Shown: positions 21,205 to 46,706 of the stretch, piece after piece | How positions within the stretch are numbered: position 1 is the first letter of the stretch | How the letters are laid out: every line of letters begins with the position of its first letter | Source of the DNA: Perca fluviatilis | Lineage: Eukaryota; Chordata; Actinopteri; Perciformes; Percidae | Reading direction: 5' to 3' | DNA length: 64,000 bases | Assembly: GCF_010015445.1 (NCBI RefSeq) | Contig: NC_053134.1 | Location: forward strand, 12,973,580-13,037,579 | The notes under the pieces: model-generated | Database searches by the model: none | What the model was told of the DNA's origin: nothing | Seen by the model: the letters and a program-made list of their open reading frames with translations, nothing else | Made by a program: the position numbers and the translations under genes

Positions 21205-23240
21205 ACAATATATCTAAGTGGAAGTTCTTTTTCTAACTTTGTTCGGTGTTTCACTATGGGAATCGCCTCGGCGTGACCAACTATAGAAGCTCCAACGAAA
21301 CCACATCTGTCCGTGACAGACAGGTTGAACTGTGCTAGGGCCACGCCCCCACGCTCCTTACAAATCATTCTCGCTTTCTTCCCGTGAAGAAACTACACTA
21401 AGCTCCCTCAGCGCTTCTAGGCTAGCTTGGTTGGTTATCTGCTAAAAAGTTCACAGACGGACCGTTAAGGACTACGTCGCTGAACGCAGTTCCCGACCCA
21501 GTCTGGATTTGCTGAGTAAGAACTTTGCAAGAAGTTTTTACCTTGTGGTTACACAGTTTACACAGTGTCTGTGTCAAGGCTAACTGTTCTTCTGTCGGCT
21601 AGTCGGTATTTGTTTGTCGGTTGCTTAGCTGTGTAACTCTTTTACCCTCTGGCTAATGTGTTACGCTAATGTGTTATGATGGGCTAACTCTTTCGGTACA
21701 CGGTTAACGTTAGCTCGGGCTAAACCCCTTGTGCTAATCTTGCCGACAGGCTAACATATCATGACGCGCCTGCTATTTACGCCGTTTTTCTTCCTTTCCA
21801 GTCACCATGTCCTCGGCAGCGGCCCCGCCAAAGGATCAGAAAGATAACAAATTTAGCTCGATGATAAATTGTCCCAGAAATGATTGTGATAAACGATAAT
21901 ATTAACGATAATAGTTCTGCAGCCGTTTTAACAACAGCCGGGAAGGGGACCTCTTTTCGATGGCCCCTTTTTTCGACCGATGGAAGCCCACACCGCTGTC
22001 TCCCCGAAACCAGGTCCATGCTCGCTTCACTGACCGCGCGTACCAGTGTACTACCTAGGTGGCCGCGGCGCTGAACGATATCGTTTCGCTAGCATGACCG
22101 CTAGCTCTGCTGTCTTCGCCATGATCGCTAAGCTTTGGCTGTTCCCTGCTGAGGCTGGGGCAGCCAAGAGCTGTATGTAGTGTCTCACTCCAGCTAGAGT
22201 TGGAAACATAACAGCGTTTTTAAGGGCTACACAGTCCGCCTTGTCCCTCCTGGGAATCTTGCGGGACGGGGAGAACTCTGACTCGATGACTGCCCCGCCA
22301 TGCATCCACAGCATAGCGGTGCACTCTCTGTTGCGCGAAGGGATTAATCCAATAGTGACAGCCCTTAGAGGGCTACGCCTATACTCATAGAATCTGGAGT
22401 TACAATACGTAGCTCTCGTTTCGGGGATAAGCCAGCGGGTCAACATCCCTTAGTTTGTCGCAGCAAGCGCCCAGTTTCCAGGCCCCTGGTTCCGCTGTGG
22501 GATTTGTCGGTCATGTTAGACGCCTTCTCTCATCACCCGTTTGAGCCTATGGAGGCAGAAGGGATGAACTTTAATCACTGCAAAGCACGTAAGTGACTTA
22601 CAGGCTTGGTCTATTTGCCCTACCTGTCTACAGTTTGCCCCAGGGCTCTCTAAAGTCTGTCTGCAGTCTAACCCAGCCTCTGTGCCTAAGGTGGTAGAAT
22701 CAGCCTACAGGTGTCCCTCGGTGGAGCTCTTGGCTTTTCACCCGCCTCCTTTCTCCTCAGGAGAGGAGCAAAGACTTCACATGTTATGCCCTGTCCGGGC
22801 TCTGCACATGTATCTGAGTTGGACGGCTGGGTTCAGAAAAGCGGCTCATCTGTTCGTGTCCTGGGCTACTCCCCTGGTGGCTGTCCCACTGGATTGTGGA
22901 GGCCATATCATTGGCCTATGAGTATAAAGGTTTGCAGGCCCCCCAGGGCCTGAGAGCTCATTCCACAAGGGGCATGGCCACTTCATGGGCCCTTTTCAGG
23001 GTGTGTCAGTGAAGGAAATTTGTGCTGCGGCAAGCTGGGTTACGCCTCACACTTTTGTGAGGTTTTACAGGCTGGATGTTTCCAGACCGTCCTTGGCACA
23101 GGCTTTGTGCTGTTTCTGGGTGTTGTTGATATATGGCTTTTACTTGCATGGTAGAGTTTTAACTTTCACTTCACTTTCACTTAACTTGTACTTAATGCAG
23201 TGAAACGCCTGAGGGATCGAAGGTCACGGCATTCAAGGTT
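21205..23240 (+). mobile_element. DIRS-type retroelement relic
   Basis: The right half clearly encodes a DIRS-type tyrosine recombinase. The left part, with GGGAATCGCCTCGGCGTGAC near 21260 and a CpG-rich leader with GCTAA/TTAGC motifs, is consistent with the 5' terminal repeat and leader of teleost DIRS elements. No continuous reverse transcriptase or RNase H can be read, so a large internal deletion is inferred. The piece at about 22070-22450 is CpG-rich and has open sequence, but I could not identify it. Both outer limits are approximate. Confidence 0.68.
22489..23130 (+). pseudogene. DIRS tyrosine recombinase, frameshifted
   Basis: Readable blocks in order are VPLWDLSVMLDAFSHHPF, FAPGLSKVCLQSNPASVPKV, ESAYRCPSVELLAFHPPPFS, LCPVRALHMYLSWTAGFRKA, GLRAHSTRGMATSWALF, and GVSVKEICAAASW with TPHTFVRFYRLDV. 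The H-x-x-R box (HSTRG) and the presumed nucleophilic tyrosine (RFYRLDV) of a phage-integrase-fold recombinase are both visible. Frames change near 22570-22620, around 22880-22920 and again near 22990, so no intact protein is encoded. Recombinases of this type integrate DIRS circles without target duplications. Confidence 0.88.
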
Positions 23241-26200
23241 GGTTTTCGGCCTTGCCGCTTACGTGCAGAGATTTCTCCTTTCAGTGCATGGCTACACATC
23301 AAAAGAGATCAACCTGTATCAGGGGGTATCATGATGAAGATAAAGGTGTTACAGAGACAAACTGTTTAAAACATCTCTGAAGGTTGCTGACAGATCCAGA
23401 CTGACTTTGCTGACTCTGGACCTTCAGACCTCTAATGGAGCTTATTAAGCCAGGTTTAATGGCCTTGACCCTGGCCCACAACCCCGAAGAAGAGTCCTGG
23501 AGGAAGAAAGGTCAAAGTTTGTATAATATTAAAGAGCAAGAGGAATCAGAGGTGTGGGATGTTTGGCAGGGTTCCATCTTTGCGTTGACTGTAAACCAAG
23601 ACTTTCCCAAGTTTCCCAAAATGCGCTTAAGCATTCAAAGCCAGCCAAGTCTGAAAGTACCACATTCTGTGACCTTAGCCCACCGCTAAAGCCAATTACA
23701 ATTTTTTTAAAGACTTTTAGAAGTTGAGAGCAAGAGGGCTGAAAAAAAGGTGCTTGGACAGATTCTAACCCTGACCATGAGGTTATGTGGCATTCGCTTC
23801 AGACTAGGACACCCAGGTAGCTATACATTTATATATTTTAGATGAGAACACATTAATGTACTCCACTTAGCCTATATTACTGTCACTGAATTTGACATTC
23901 AAGAAAAGTGGGTACATTAAGATTTTAATGACTGAAAACTGTGGGACATTTTTCTGTATGCTGCTTTTATCATTGGAAATCTTTAGCAATTAATTTGTGC
24001 TGGTATGGATTTATTGATTCCTGCACACTGTATCGAGTAGGTTCCTGAAGTGGGATTTGGTATATATAATTACATTTAATATACAATAAAAATTGTTTTC
24101 ATAAAGGCATTCATAAAGTAAAAAAACAAACCAAGCTTGCCCATCCTGATCATCTATTCCCAAACTGAATTTCTGCTTCCTTCAATATTTTTTCTCTCCA
24201 TCCATCTCTCTCCTCCACTTGCTTCCCTCTTTCACTGAAATTCTTCTATTCTCCCTCACTCTGCACAGTCCCCACCAGTTCTTTCTCTCCTCTTCAGAGG
24301 TGTTATGGACGCCTGGAACGGAGGGTACAAGCAAAGCAAGAAGACCTGTTGTGAGACGGCCATGGGATCAATGGGGGTTTTAAGGAAGCAGAACACGTAG
24401 CTACAGCTGGTCAATTAGAGAAAGGACAGCACAAGCACACACACAAACTTATGCACACAGTGAAAGTGGCTGGCCTTTAAAAACAGAGTTACTTTTTGCC
24501 CCCCATCAGCTCTTTCTCTCCAGCTTCAAATGGATCAGCATCAGGGAACAGATTTGACTGTAAGGACAAATGGCTTGGGAGATAATATAAACACAAGAAA
24601 GACAAGTATGTAAAGTGCTTCATTTGCATTGTAAGACATGACAAGAGATAGTCATAAGCAAGATATGACAAGATATCTACACATTATCACATAACACACA
24701 CATGACCATGAAGAAATCTAATGATGCTTTATGACACTATACTCTACAAGCACCAAGCATGATAACAGCAGTCCATATATTACTGAATAAGCATTAGAAA
24801 AAAAACACCCAAAACTCAGGGTCACAACTTAATGAAGCTCATTAAATCATAGAGAAAACATTGTGCCATTAAGTATGACAGAGTGAGTCACTGGCATCAA
24901 AATATGCAATTATTTCAAGCATTAAGTATGGGTTAAAACAAATAAATCTATTACCATGTTTTATATTACAGCTTGACAAGAATTAAGGTCATGGTGTTAG
25001 TGCACAGTTTGTAACTAATAGAATTTCATGCTGAGTATTTATTTCGTAAATGGAATTTCAACTAGGCTTACTCGACTCCTGCAGCGAGTGACACATCTTA
25101 CTTGTTGGGTTGGAAACATACTGCTGAAGCTCAGGAGACTTTTGTGATTATGCAGCTGTGATGCCAAGCAAAACAGGTACAGTCAGAGAGAATAATTACC
25201 TACAATATGGATAGACACAAAGCTGAACCTTTTTTCACTTGGAAAGCAGAGGGTCCTCCCCCACCCCCCCGCCTCCTCCTCTTTGCTAACAACCAGAGTC
25301 TCCAGCTAGTCAGAGTTCAACCACCACAGGTGCTGGAATAACAATAAAAAATAATAAAGTATCATCATCATGACAATCTGACCAAGTCGCTCCCCACAAG
25401 CATACACTAAGCTCAGAACAGCAAAGATTGAGGAGTGAAGATAAACTCTCACTCTCTAGCAACACTAGCCCACAATTTCTGCTTTGCTCATGATGTACAA
25501 TCTTGCAGTAAAAAACTGAGCTTGCAAGATGTACAGCAGTCTGGTTTTACGAGGCTATACTCCCATTTGGCAGGTGTTAAACGAGCACTCGTAGCACTAA
25601 ATAAGCCGACAGGAGCCCAATTATCTTGGTCACAACAATCAGCATGTGTGAAGAGACATCATAGTACACCTGCGACATATTTTTTTACATCAAAGTTTGC
25701 AGATTCTTGACAATGATATTTTTTCCCTTCCATAATTGAAAAATTGTCCTTCGTGCATTTCATTTTCTTCTATTCTCCTCTTCACAACTATTGTCCTGGA
25801 TGTCCACAATACATTGTGCTAATGCTGAATATTGTAATAATGAGTCTATAGACAGCTTCATTACCTACACTGCATTTCCAATTAGGCATGGGAACACATC
25901 GTGAAGGAGGAAAGAGACAGACGCTTGATAGAGGGACAGCTCCCTGATAGTTGTTTCACTCTGTCTTCCCTTTACAATGTCTGCTTGTTTTTCCCTTCAA
26001 TCTGTTTTCTTGCCCTTTATTATCATCCTCTCTACTACACTCCTGTTTCTATTGACAACAGGCTGTGCTTGGAGAATCAAAGCAAAGCCTTGACTTGACT
26101 ATCTGTAATGAAAACACAACTCTGCCTTCCTCCTTCCCAACTCATATACAGTGGCAAACTTACTTACAAATTCTTGCATTTACATGTACTCGGTTTTGAA

Positions 26201-29200
26201 CCATTGTACAAATACCAGTGATAGTGAAAGGACAGATAATACATTACAAGAAAAAGGGAGAGTTGAGGAGAGTGGTAGAGCAGATGGTTGGAAACATGAA
26301 GAAACAGCAGGTAAACTAGAGCCAAAATATGGAATCAATAAATACTAAGTGCCTCACTAGCTTCCATGTGTGTGTGAGATATTTTAAATGTTCTACATCT
26401 ATTCATATTCCCTTCCCGCTGAATGGTAAGTTACATAGAAACAGAAGAACTTCCAATCTAATCTCCGGTTAAATTGCAAAAAGCATTCATCACTGACAAC
26501 AACCTTCACCAAATCCTCCAGGGAGTGGGATCTACAAGAAAGAATGCTAGAGCAGCTACTTCTGAGCCAGCCAATGACAGGAGAGCTGCAAAGTTGTGTG
26601 ATCACCTGGAAACCACTGGATGCGACATCAAAGTAAGTGCTTGATGTTGTATTAATGCATTTACCTACTCATCTAAAATTTCTCTCACTTTAGTTTGTCA
26701 ATCCAACCACTGCTCCCATTCACCTATGGAGTCCTTGTGTTCTCTTAGAAATGTGTATATGTTCTTTGTAGACTATATCACAATTGGTAAAGACTAAAAC
26801 AAACAAGAAAAGCATCCACAGTGCGATATAATATTGCTGATATTGACTATCAGTGATATTATACTGATCAATATGCAATAAAAATATGATCGATGCTAAA
26901 AAAAAGTACTTGAGGTTATTAAGAAAGTTTCATCACTACATAGTTTGTGCAATAGACTTTTGTTTATGCAACTCTACAGCAAGTAAGTTGGTAAAGTACC
27001 CTATCACAGGTACACATTTGAGCAAATAATTGGAGGGACAGCATTTTTTTCAAACTTTGGTGGCAGTGCTAAGCCCAGTAATAATCAGTCTCTAAAATCG
27101 TTTGGCATTGGGACACAACATTCTACAGAGTGTCCCCAGCCCTTTTTGTCGGGGACAAATTTGACTTTTTGTATCCCAATTTTAGGTGAAGCCTTATCTG
27201 TATTAAAGTCCATACTGAGCACTGTGAAGACAAAGAAAGCTGTACTGTTCCTGCAATGTTGTTACTCTCAGTGCAACACCACAATAATATTTTGTACTTC
27301 CAAGGTTACACTAAATACATATTATGTATTCATTGCAAATACAATATAAATGTACTTTCTGAAAGTGAAAGTAAATTCAACTGCAAAGTACACCCCTAAA
27401 TTAGATAGAATCCACAGAAAGATAACATAGCATACATATTGGATTTATTCTTGCTCTAAGATACTAGATGGATGTAATCTCTGAATGCTCTAAGAGCAAA
27501 AAAAGTGAATGAATGTGTTGTATCATTCAGTGGGCATGACTCTGCAGAGCAGCAATAAAATTTGTAGATCAGTTTAGTTTTGGTTCAATGCATGGTACTC
27601 CTGTGCCCCCTGCTGATCATGCAGAATATTTCACCTGTTATAGCCAACGTATGAACCCCTGGAAAGTCCAACAACCTTAGGTAAGGAATATCCTTTATAA
27701 TCAAGGAAATTTACTACATTAGTATTCTTTGTGTTCTTTGATCAGTAAATTGATCTAAGACACACATTACCAAAGGAACGCTGGGTATGCGAGTTACAGT
27801 ACTGTTAACACCTACACTTTGACTTTAAGCTGTTGCAACCTTGTGCATGGCTAGAGATTTAAAAATCTGCCTGTTTTAATCTTGTTCGGCTGAAATGATT
27901 TGGACAAAGAAGTCAACGCAGTAAACTGCGCACTCAGTCCCATATGTACTGTTCAGGTGCCCTTAAACAAGGCAGGTATCCAACAACTGCCACAATGCAC
28001 TGTCTTAGAGGCCAGTTACAATAGCATAATTGTGTTTATGAGAAGGTAAAACAGCAAACATAAATATAGAGGCAACATGATTTTCTAGCATGTAAAAACT
28101 GTTAAAAAAGTGACTGGACGTGATAAGACTGAAAAAAACTCATAGCATATAGCTCAATATTTGCAGTCTTTATCACTGCTAATTACTCTGTTAAATTTCA
28201 ATTTGTTTCTTAACGCAACACCAGAACTTTACTTGAGCAAATTAATCTATGTGGTTTGAGGGGAGATGAATACTTTGTAGGAGCTGAATTTTGTGATTTA
28301 GCTTGATAAATCTTGTTGTCTAGAAAGAGAGATTGGCACCATGGAGATGTTATATGCAGTAGGTCAGCCAATAGGAAAACTAGGGAATCATTTTTTTTTT
28401 CCCCATCACCTTCTACTTCTCTTCGTCTACTACTACTCTTGTCTTGACCTCTCTCCAAGGTTTGTGACGATCCACACAATTACCTTCAATTATCCTCACT
28501 TCCCCCTCACCAATTACATCCATTATTGATTCCAGACCTCTAGGCTGTAAGCCTTATCTATACCCAACCACAGCCCATGCAGGAGAAAGCAGAATAGGAC
28601 CAAATAATAGGACCTTAGTTCATTAACACTCTCCAGCTTTTCACTCCATCTACGTCACACCATCACCTACCTAATGGGATGGTTTTCCACTGCAGTGCCC
28701 TTGAGAAATAAATCTGCAAAATCAGTACCTTCTAAGTAGCTACAACTTTGCTAAGGTGACGCAAAAACAAGAATCCAAGGTAGTTTGTTAGCATTTAATC
28801 CTTAAATGGTCACCAGAGTCAGAAAGACAAATATAAAAGCAGGACTAACAAATTATAATTGATAATATCCGAAAGCTGGATTTTTGCAATGAGAACTCAA
28901 CAAATTCATCATTAACTCTTAACAGGGTTCTGTAAGCAACCGTGTAAAGTATATCCATCCATTTCTGACCATAGTTTGTCGATCATATAGCATTAGCAGA
29001 CACTGATACTATACTAATAATATGGTATCCTGTCTGCAGATGTTGAAAGCAAAGACAGAGGCATTACAGTGAGACATTGTAGTGTGAAGGTCAGTTACAC
29101 AGTATGGAAGCTGTAAAATGTGGAGTCACACTCTGCGTCTCTCCTGCCAGATTTTTGAATATGATACTGGCTGACATTTAGTGAGACACAAACATAAGCT

Positions 29201-30010
29201 GTTGTCACCACACACTAATGTAAAACATCCATCATATTGAATACACGCCAGGGTACCTGCGTAGAGCCGCATCAATGATGCCTCACTGCCATCTCCTGTG
29301 CTTGAGAGGCTGAGTTCCAAGTGTGATTTGTAATGCAACGCTGCCCCCTTGAGGCGTGTTTTAAGTTGTGGATGCTGGCCAGTTGGAGCAATAAAACTTC
29401 TAATGAAAATTGTTTTCATCTTGTTCTCTATTGCTGCTGGTCACAGGAATTTACCAAACATAATTTCATTGTATGCCTACAATGACGACAAAGTGTCTTA
29501 TGATATGAAATCTTCAGAAACTTACCCTTCCATCCTTTCAGTCGGGTATCCATGGAACTGTCACCTTGTAGCATCACCAAACACTGTCCATCTCATCACC
29601 TTATGTCCCTTGTACCTATTTGGTGTGCAAAGTAGGGGAGGATTATAGCATTAGGGCAGTCCAGTAAACTTTAAAGTGTGGCCACCAATACAGACCAAAA
29701 TCTCACGTGTCAGGGATAATTTTAGTCCTTAATGAATACTGAAACTGAGACACAATACCTTTAAATGCTATTACAGTATAGAGTAGCAGTAAACTGGCAA
29801 TGATACTGAGAGGCTTTTACCTTCCAAATGTATTTGACATCCCTTTCATATGTAGTAACCTAATTGGATCTCGAGCATGTTGACCTATAAAAGAGAAGAG
29901 AAAATTAGGCCACTCAAAAAAGTAAACTGTCATGTTAATTTATGTAAGTTTACTATCATATACACTTATTAGTCTATTAGGGACAGCTAGCTCAAACTAA
30001 GGCAGTCTGC
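23241..30010. other. Long intergenic stretch, no gene seen
   Basis: About 6.8 kb with no supported exon, RNA gene or bounded transposon. Open frames up to about 99 codons occur on both strands without recognisable motifs. A pyrimidine-rich tract lies near 24190-24300 and a C-rich tract near 25256-25275. Confidence 0.45.
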
Positions 30011-30011
30011 C

Positions 30012-30341
30012 TAACAGTCCTGCAATGAATCCTACCTTCATTAAGGTTAATGTTTTGGTTGAAACTGTTTTAGAGATGTGTTGATTCAACTTTATGATCA
30101 TTTTGGAGGCTGCAGTTTGTGGTTCTGTTAAATTGTATTGCGTTATAACGACAGCTGTTTCTATCTTTTTGTCCACCCCATATATATCAATGACAGTAAG
30201 CTAAATAACAGAATCATCTCTCTGTATAAAGCAGCACAAACTGCAGCCTCCGAACTGATCATAAAGTCTCTCTAAAACAGTTTGAACAAATACTGAACAT
30301 GATAACCTTCATGGGGGTAGGATTTATTGTAGGACTGTTAT
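30012..30341. repeat. Foldback inverted-repeat element, about 330 bp
   Basis: The outer ends TAACAGTCC and GGACTGTTA are inverted. The arms match inward with small gaps: AATCCTACC against GGTAGGATT, GAAACTGTTTTAGAGA against TCTCTAAAACAGTTT, and TTTATGATCA plus GGCTGCAGTTTGTG against CACAAACTGCAGCC plus TGATCATAAA. The central loop is about 100 bp. It could be a MITE of unknown family. No clear target duplication was seen, although TA sits at the ends. Confidence 0.72.
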
Positions 30342-30344
30342 ATT

Positions 30345-31699
30345 AGACTTATTTGTAAAGACTGCGTTAGCTTTAGATTGGTATTCCTACTGTAGCAATG
30401 CAATAGTGTTCTTATTAGCTGGTAGCCTACCTCGGTAAACAATAAATCTGTCTGTACTTAGCTAGGTCCAATTAGAAACACTGTGAAAATGTTGTGCAGA
30501 TTTAATCCCTTTAATAAATGTGTCCTACATTGTTTGTTTGAATGTTTCTGAACAAAAATTCTACCAACCTCTTGGGGGAATCAACAGTTTCATGTAGAAA
30601 TGTATACAGGCCATGAAAATAGCACATCGCCCTGAACGACACAGGTGATGCTAATTGGAGTAACGTTAATTTGGAAAGTTTACTTTGGTCGAGCGTCAGT
30701 TGCTCTTTCTCTGCAGTGACGTTTTCCAAAATTAGGACATGCACCTTTTTTAAGACTAACGCTATATAATTAACCTCAACTGCTTTTGTTGTTCTTTTTG
30801 GCTTTGTTTGTAGCCCAGCAAGCAGATAACTTCACAACAACGACGGTGGTAGGGTGCTTCTGTTGAGCTGAGTGAGTCTCAGTAGAAAGGGGCGTGGTTT
30901 GCCCTGTCTTGTGTGGCGTTTATAAACAATCGGAAATATTACACACAATAAATGGTGCGTGAATGACCGATTTCGATTTTAACAAAAATGCACAATCGCT
31001 GTGATCGGAAAGGGGGAATGTATGATGCCTAAGTTTCCAAAGTGTAGCCAATGGAAACTAAGTCAGCAAATGTCATATGTACTGTAAATAATAAACGTTT
31101 ATTTGTATATATAACTTTTTTTTTAACAATGCTACTAAGTGCTTTACATAGGAAAATACGGTTGTACGGTTGTTTTTTTTAATGTTTTTAATACTATGAA
31201 CACTTGCCTGCATTGCCTTGTGGTTTACATTTTCGATGTTGCTTTTCTATTTCAATTTTATTTACCTTTATACTTCATGAATATCACTGGCTTTGCAACA
31301 ATTGCACATATCTTATAGACACGTTTTTACATATTTTTTCCATTTGTGTTCTTAGTTTTGCACTTTTTAAACACGTGGCTCGGGTGGCCACTTCATTTAT
31401 GATGTATTCCTTGTAAAAGCATTTGTGACTTGTGTCATTGAAAAGCGCTATACAAATGCATTGTACTTACTTTCAATTACTTACTTACTTATTTATTACT
31501 GTCCCTAAAGATTTGCAACTATTGGTCAAATGATATATTATATTTTCTGGCCATAATGGCACGTCCTTGTAGTCTATTCATCAGCATAATATGTACTTTC
31601 GATGAAACGAAAGAAATAAACAATATATATGTGCTTTTGCGTACGTATTGTGACTAAAGGGGCTTCAAAACGCATGTCTGAATCAATCACTGAATCATA
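30345..31699. other. Region immediately upstream of nrf1
   Basis: No coding feature. A GC-box/CACCC-type GGGGCGTGGTT lies near 30890. The segment ending near 31475 with TTGAAAAGCGCTATACAAATG resembles the 3' tail of an L2-type LINE or derived SINE and is followed by TTAC repeats. No body of an element could be recognised. Confidence 0.45.
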
Positions 31700-32180
31700 G
31701 TCTACTATGGTCTATGTATGAATCGTGACTGTAGGAGTTAGAAGCTCAGGAGGGGCACCTGAAGGCATCACTAGTGCAGATCAGTGTTGTGTGCGGTCTT
31801 CTCGCTGTGTTTGCTGCGTTTGCTGCTGGCTCCCCTCTGTCGTCCATTAGAGCTCGGTTCCATCCCCACTGTACGGCGCAGGCCCGAAGTAGCGCAGCCG
31901 CTCTGAGGTTAGTGCCCTACCGCGCAATCTCCATCTATTTCAGCCCCGGCGCAGCCGCATCATCGAACCCGGCAGCGTTGTGTTGAAAGATGCAGATTGT
32001 TTAGATGTTGACTGGAGCAGGTTCATGATACACATATGGCTCTTGTGGGGAATCATGTTCTAGGCGCGTATCGACAACAAGCTCAGAAAGAGTAGAATAG
32101 ATGTGGACGAGACGCAGGCCGCTGGGCCTGTTGTAGCGATGTGTTTTGTTTCATATTGCGCGGGTTTAATGCTAACTGAT
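31700..32180 (+). promoter_or_regulatory. nrf1: Candidate nrf1 promoter and 5' non-coding exon region
   Basis: Within AT-rich flanks this block is CpG-enriched (for example ACGGCGCAGGCCCG and CCGGCGCAGCCGC) and lies about 1.8 kb upstream of the first coding exon. That exon begins with a splice acceptor, so a non-coding first exon must lie upstream. The exact transcription start and the donor site of the first exon could not be decided. No full NRF1-binding palindrome was found here. 5' RACE or CAGE evidence would settle the boundaries. Confidence 0.4.
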
Positions 32181-33879
32181 GCGTTACCAATGTTTAACGT
32201 TACATTTCATTGCTGAATTCATTTGTGTTCATTGTTTGAACATCAGGAACTTGCTGCTGTTCACGATCAAAGCTAATGTTCATTCAGATGACCAAAGCTA
32301 CACCGCCAAATGGTTAGCTAGCTAGCTTATTAGCCAAATGTAGGACATTGCTAGCGTAGCTAGCTCAGTTTGGCAGTCGTTATTTACAGACCCGGCAAGT
32401 CTGCTAATATTACAGCACCGTAACGCCTGAGCAGTATCGTTGCCTATTTAACAGAGTAAATTATGCGTACTTACAAGGTGATAGGACATTTGCCTTATTG
32501 CAGGCCATGGATATGATTAAACATCAATGTTATTGTCGAGTCGCGCACCGATTCGTGCATCATCCCATTGATCCTATCCGCAGCTAACGTTACAGACCAT
32601 GTAGCTAGTTGTTAAAGGGGATATTGCAGGCCAATAAACCTGCCTGGCTGCTGTTGATAACAAACATTTAGCTTTGTAATTTTGTTATGGTAGGTAACAA
32701 CGTTCCTGTCCAAGTCTCTTTCAAAGAGAACACGATCTGTTCAAATAAATATTCCATATACCAGCTGCCCACCATGAATCAACTGAACGGGTTATACCAC
32801 ATTGAACTGCCCCAGTCAGTGGTTCATTTCACTCAAAAAGCTTGTCTACGTTGACCATGTATTAGTTGAGTCGTGGATGTCTGAGTGAACAAAAGCATGT
32901 TGTGTATGTTTAGCTGAACCTTATTGTATGAGTGATTTTCACCCCTCTGTCAGACCATAATATCACTCCATGTACAAATGTATTTCACCAATAAATATGC
33001 AAACACTGACTGCATTTAGACTTATTAAATATGACTCTCACGTTCAGAATTGCTTTTAACTAATTTGAAACTATGATATGCATCTAAATAGTGCTAAGCA
33101 ATATCTATTAATGTGTTGAATGTGTATCTTGCAAATCCATTTATTTTAAGACCTATGATTTATTAACACATGGGAAAATAAAACATTTTATCATGCTTTG
33201 ATGACAGTTATTCCTAATGAAACTCTCCATTAAGGCAGTATAACGCCCCCTATAGGCAGAGCAACAGTGGTGCTACCAGTACACTCAGACAAGAAGCACA
33301 AAAATAACAGGGCATATCTTTCCACTATTAAGACACACTTTTTAGGCAGTAAAAAGAGTAATAACTATTGTGCACTAATGTAACAGAATCTCGTGATAAA
33401 TCATGACGATGACAACTGTGCATGGTCACAGTTTTGTCCTAAATTGCTTGAGTTTGAAGGTCTTAATTCCATGAACTTTGCATTCATGGTGTCCCTATGT
33501 TCACATAAATACACAAAATACTTGCAGTGTCTTGTAAGATTAACGTACCAGGCAGTATTTCTGATTAATTTGTATTTCATTTAAATTATGTGTTATCAAC
33601 ATGACATAGCTATGCCATCATATGATTACAAGCACCTGTTGCAATATAGATAATAGTAGATTTTGAGATTTTTTTACATCATTATGTATGTGCAATAATA
33701 TGCATCTGCTAAGATGTATATCAATTGCCAATACAGCAGGAATTACTCCTTTACGAGTTCTGTGCTAGATTCTAATGAATAGATGGAATTTACTCAGGCA
33801 CCATATAGGGGTAAAATAGTTCATCAGTTAGTGTCAATATCTTATGCTGCCTCTGCTCTTTTCCTCTTTCTCTCCTCAG
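32181..33879 (+). other. nrf1: Probable 5' UTR intron of nrf1
   Basis: AT-rich sequence between the CpG-enriched block and the splice acceptor TCTCTCCTCAG that ends at 33879. No coding exon is seen. The upstream donor is unknown, so the intron start is an inference. Confidence 0.4.
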
Positions 33880-33922
33880 TCATTGTAACGTGGATCCAGC
33901 TGTGTAGACCAGGCGGCCGATA

Positions 33923-46706
<12,784 letters not shown>

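Noticed and set aside
21855..21915. ACGATAATATTAACGATAAT block as a small tandem repeat or insertion scar in the DIRS relic
   Set aside because: Only two imperfect copies; too short to distinguish from AT-rich chance sequence.
31774..31986. 70-codon frame in the nrf1 CpG region that looks like a signal peptide (MQISVVCGLLAVFAAFAAGS)
   Set aside because: The first codon is GTG, not ATG, and vertebrate nuclear genes do not normally start there. The frame lies in probable promoter or 5' UTR sequence and has no further domain.
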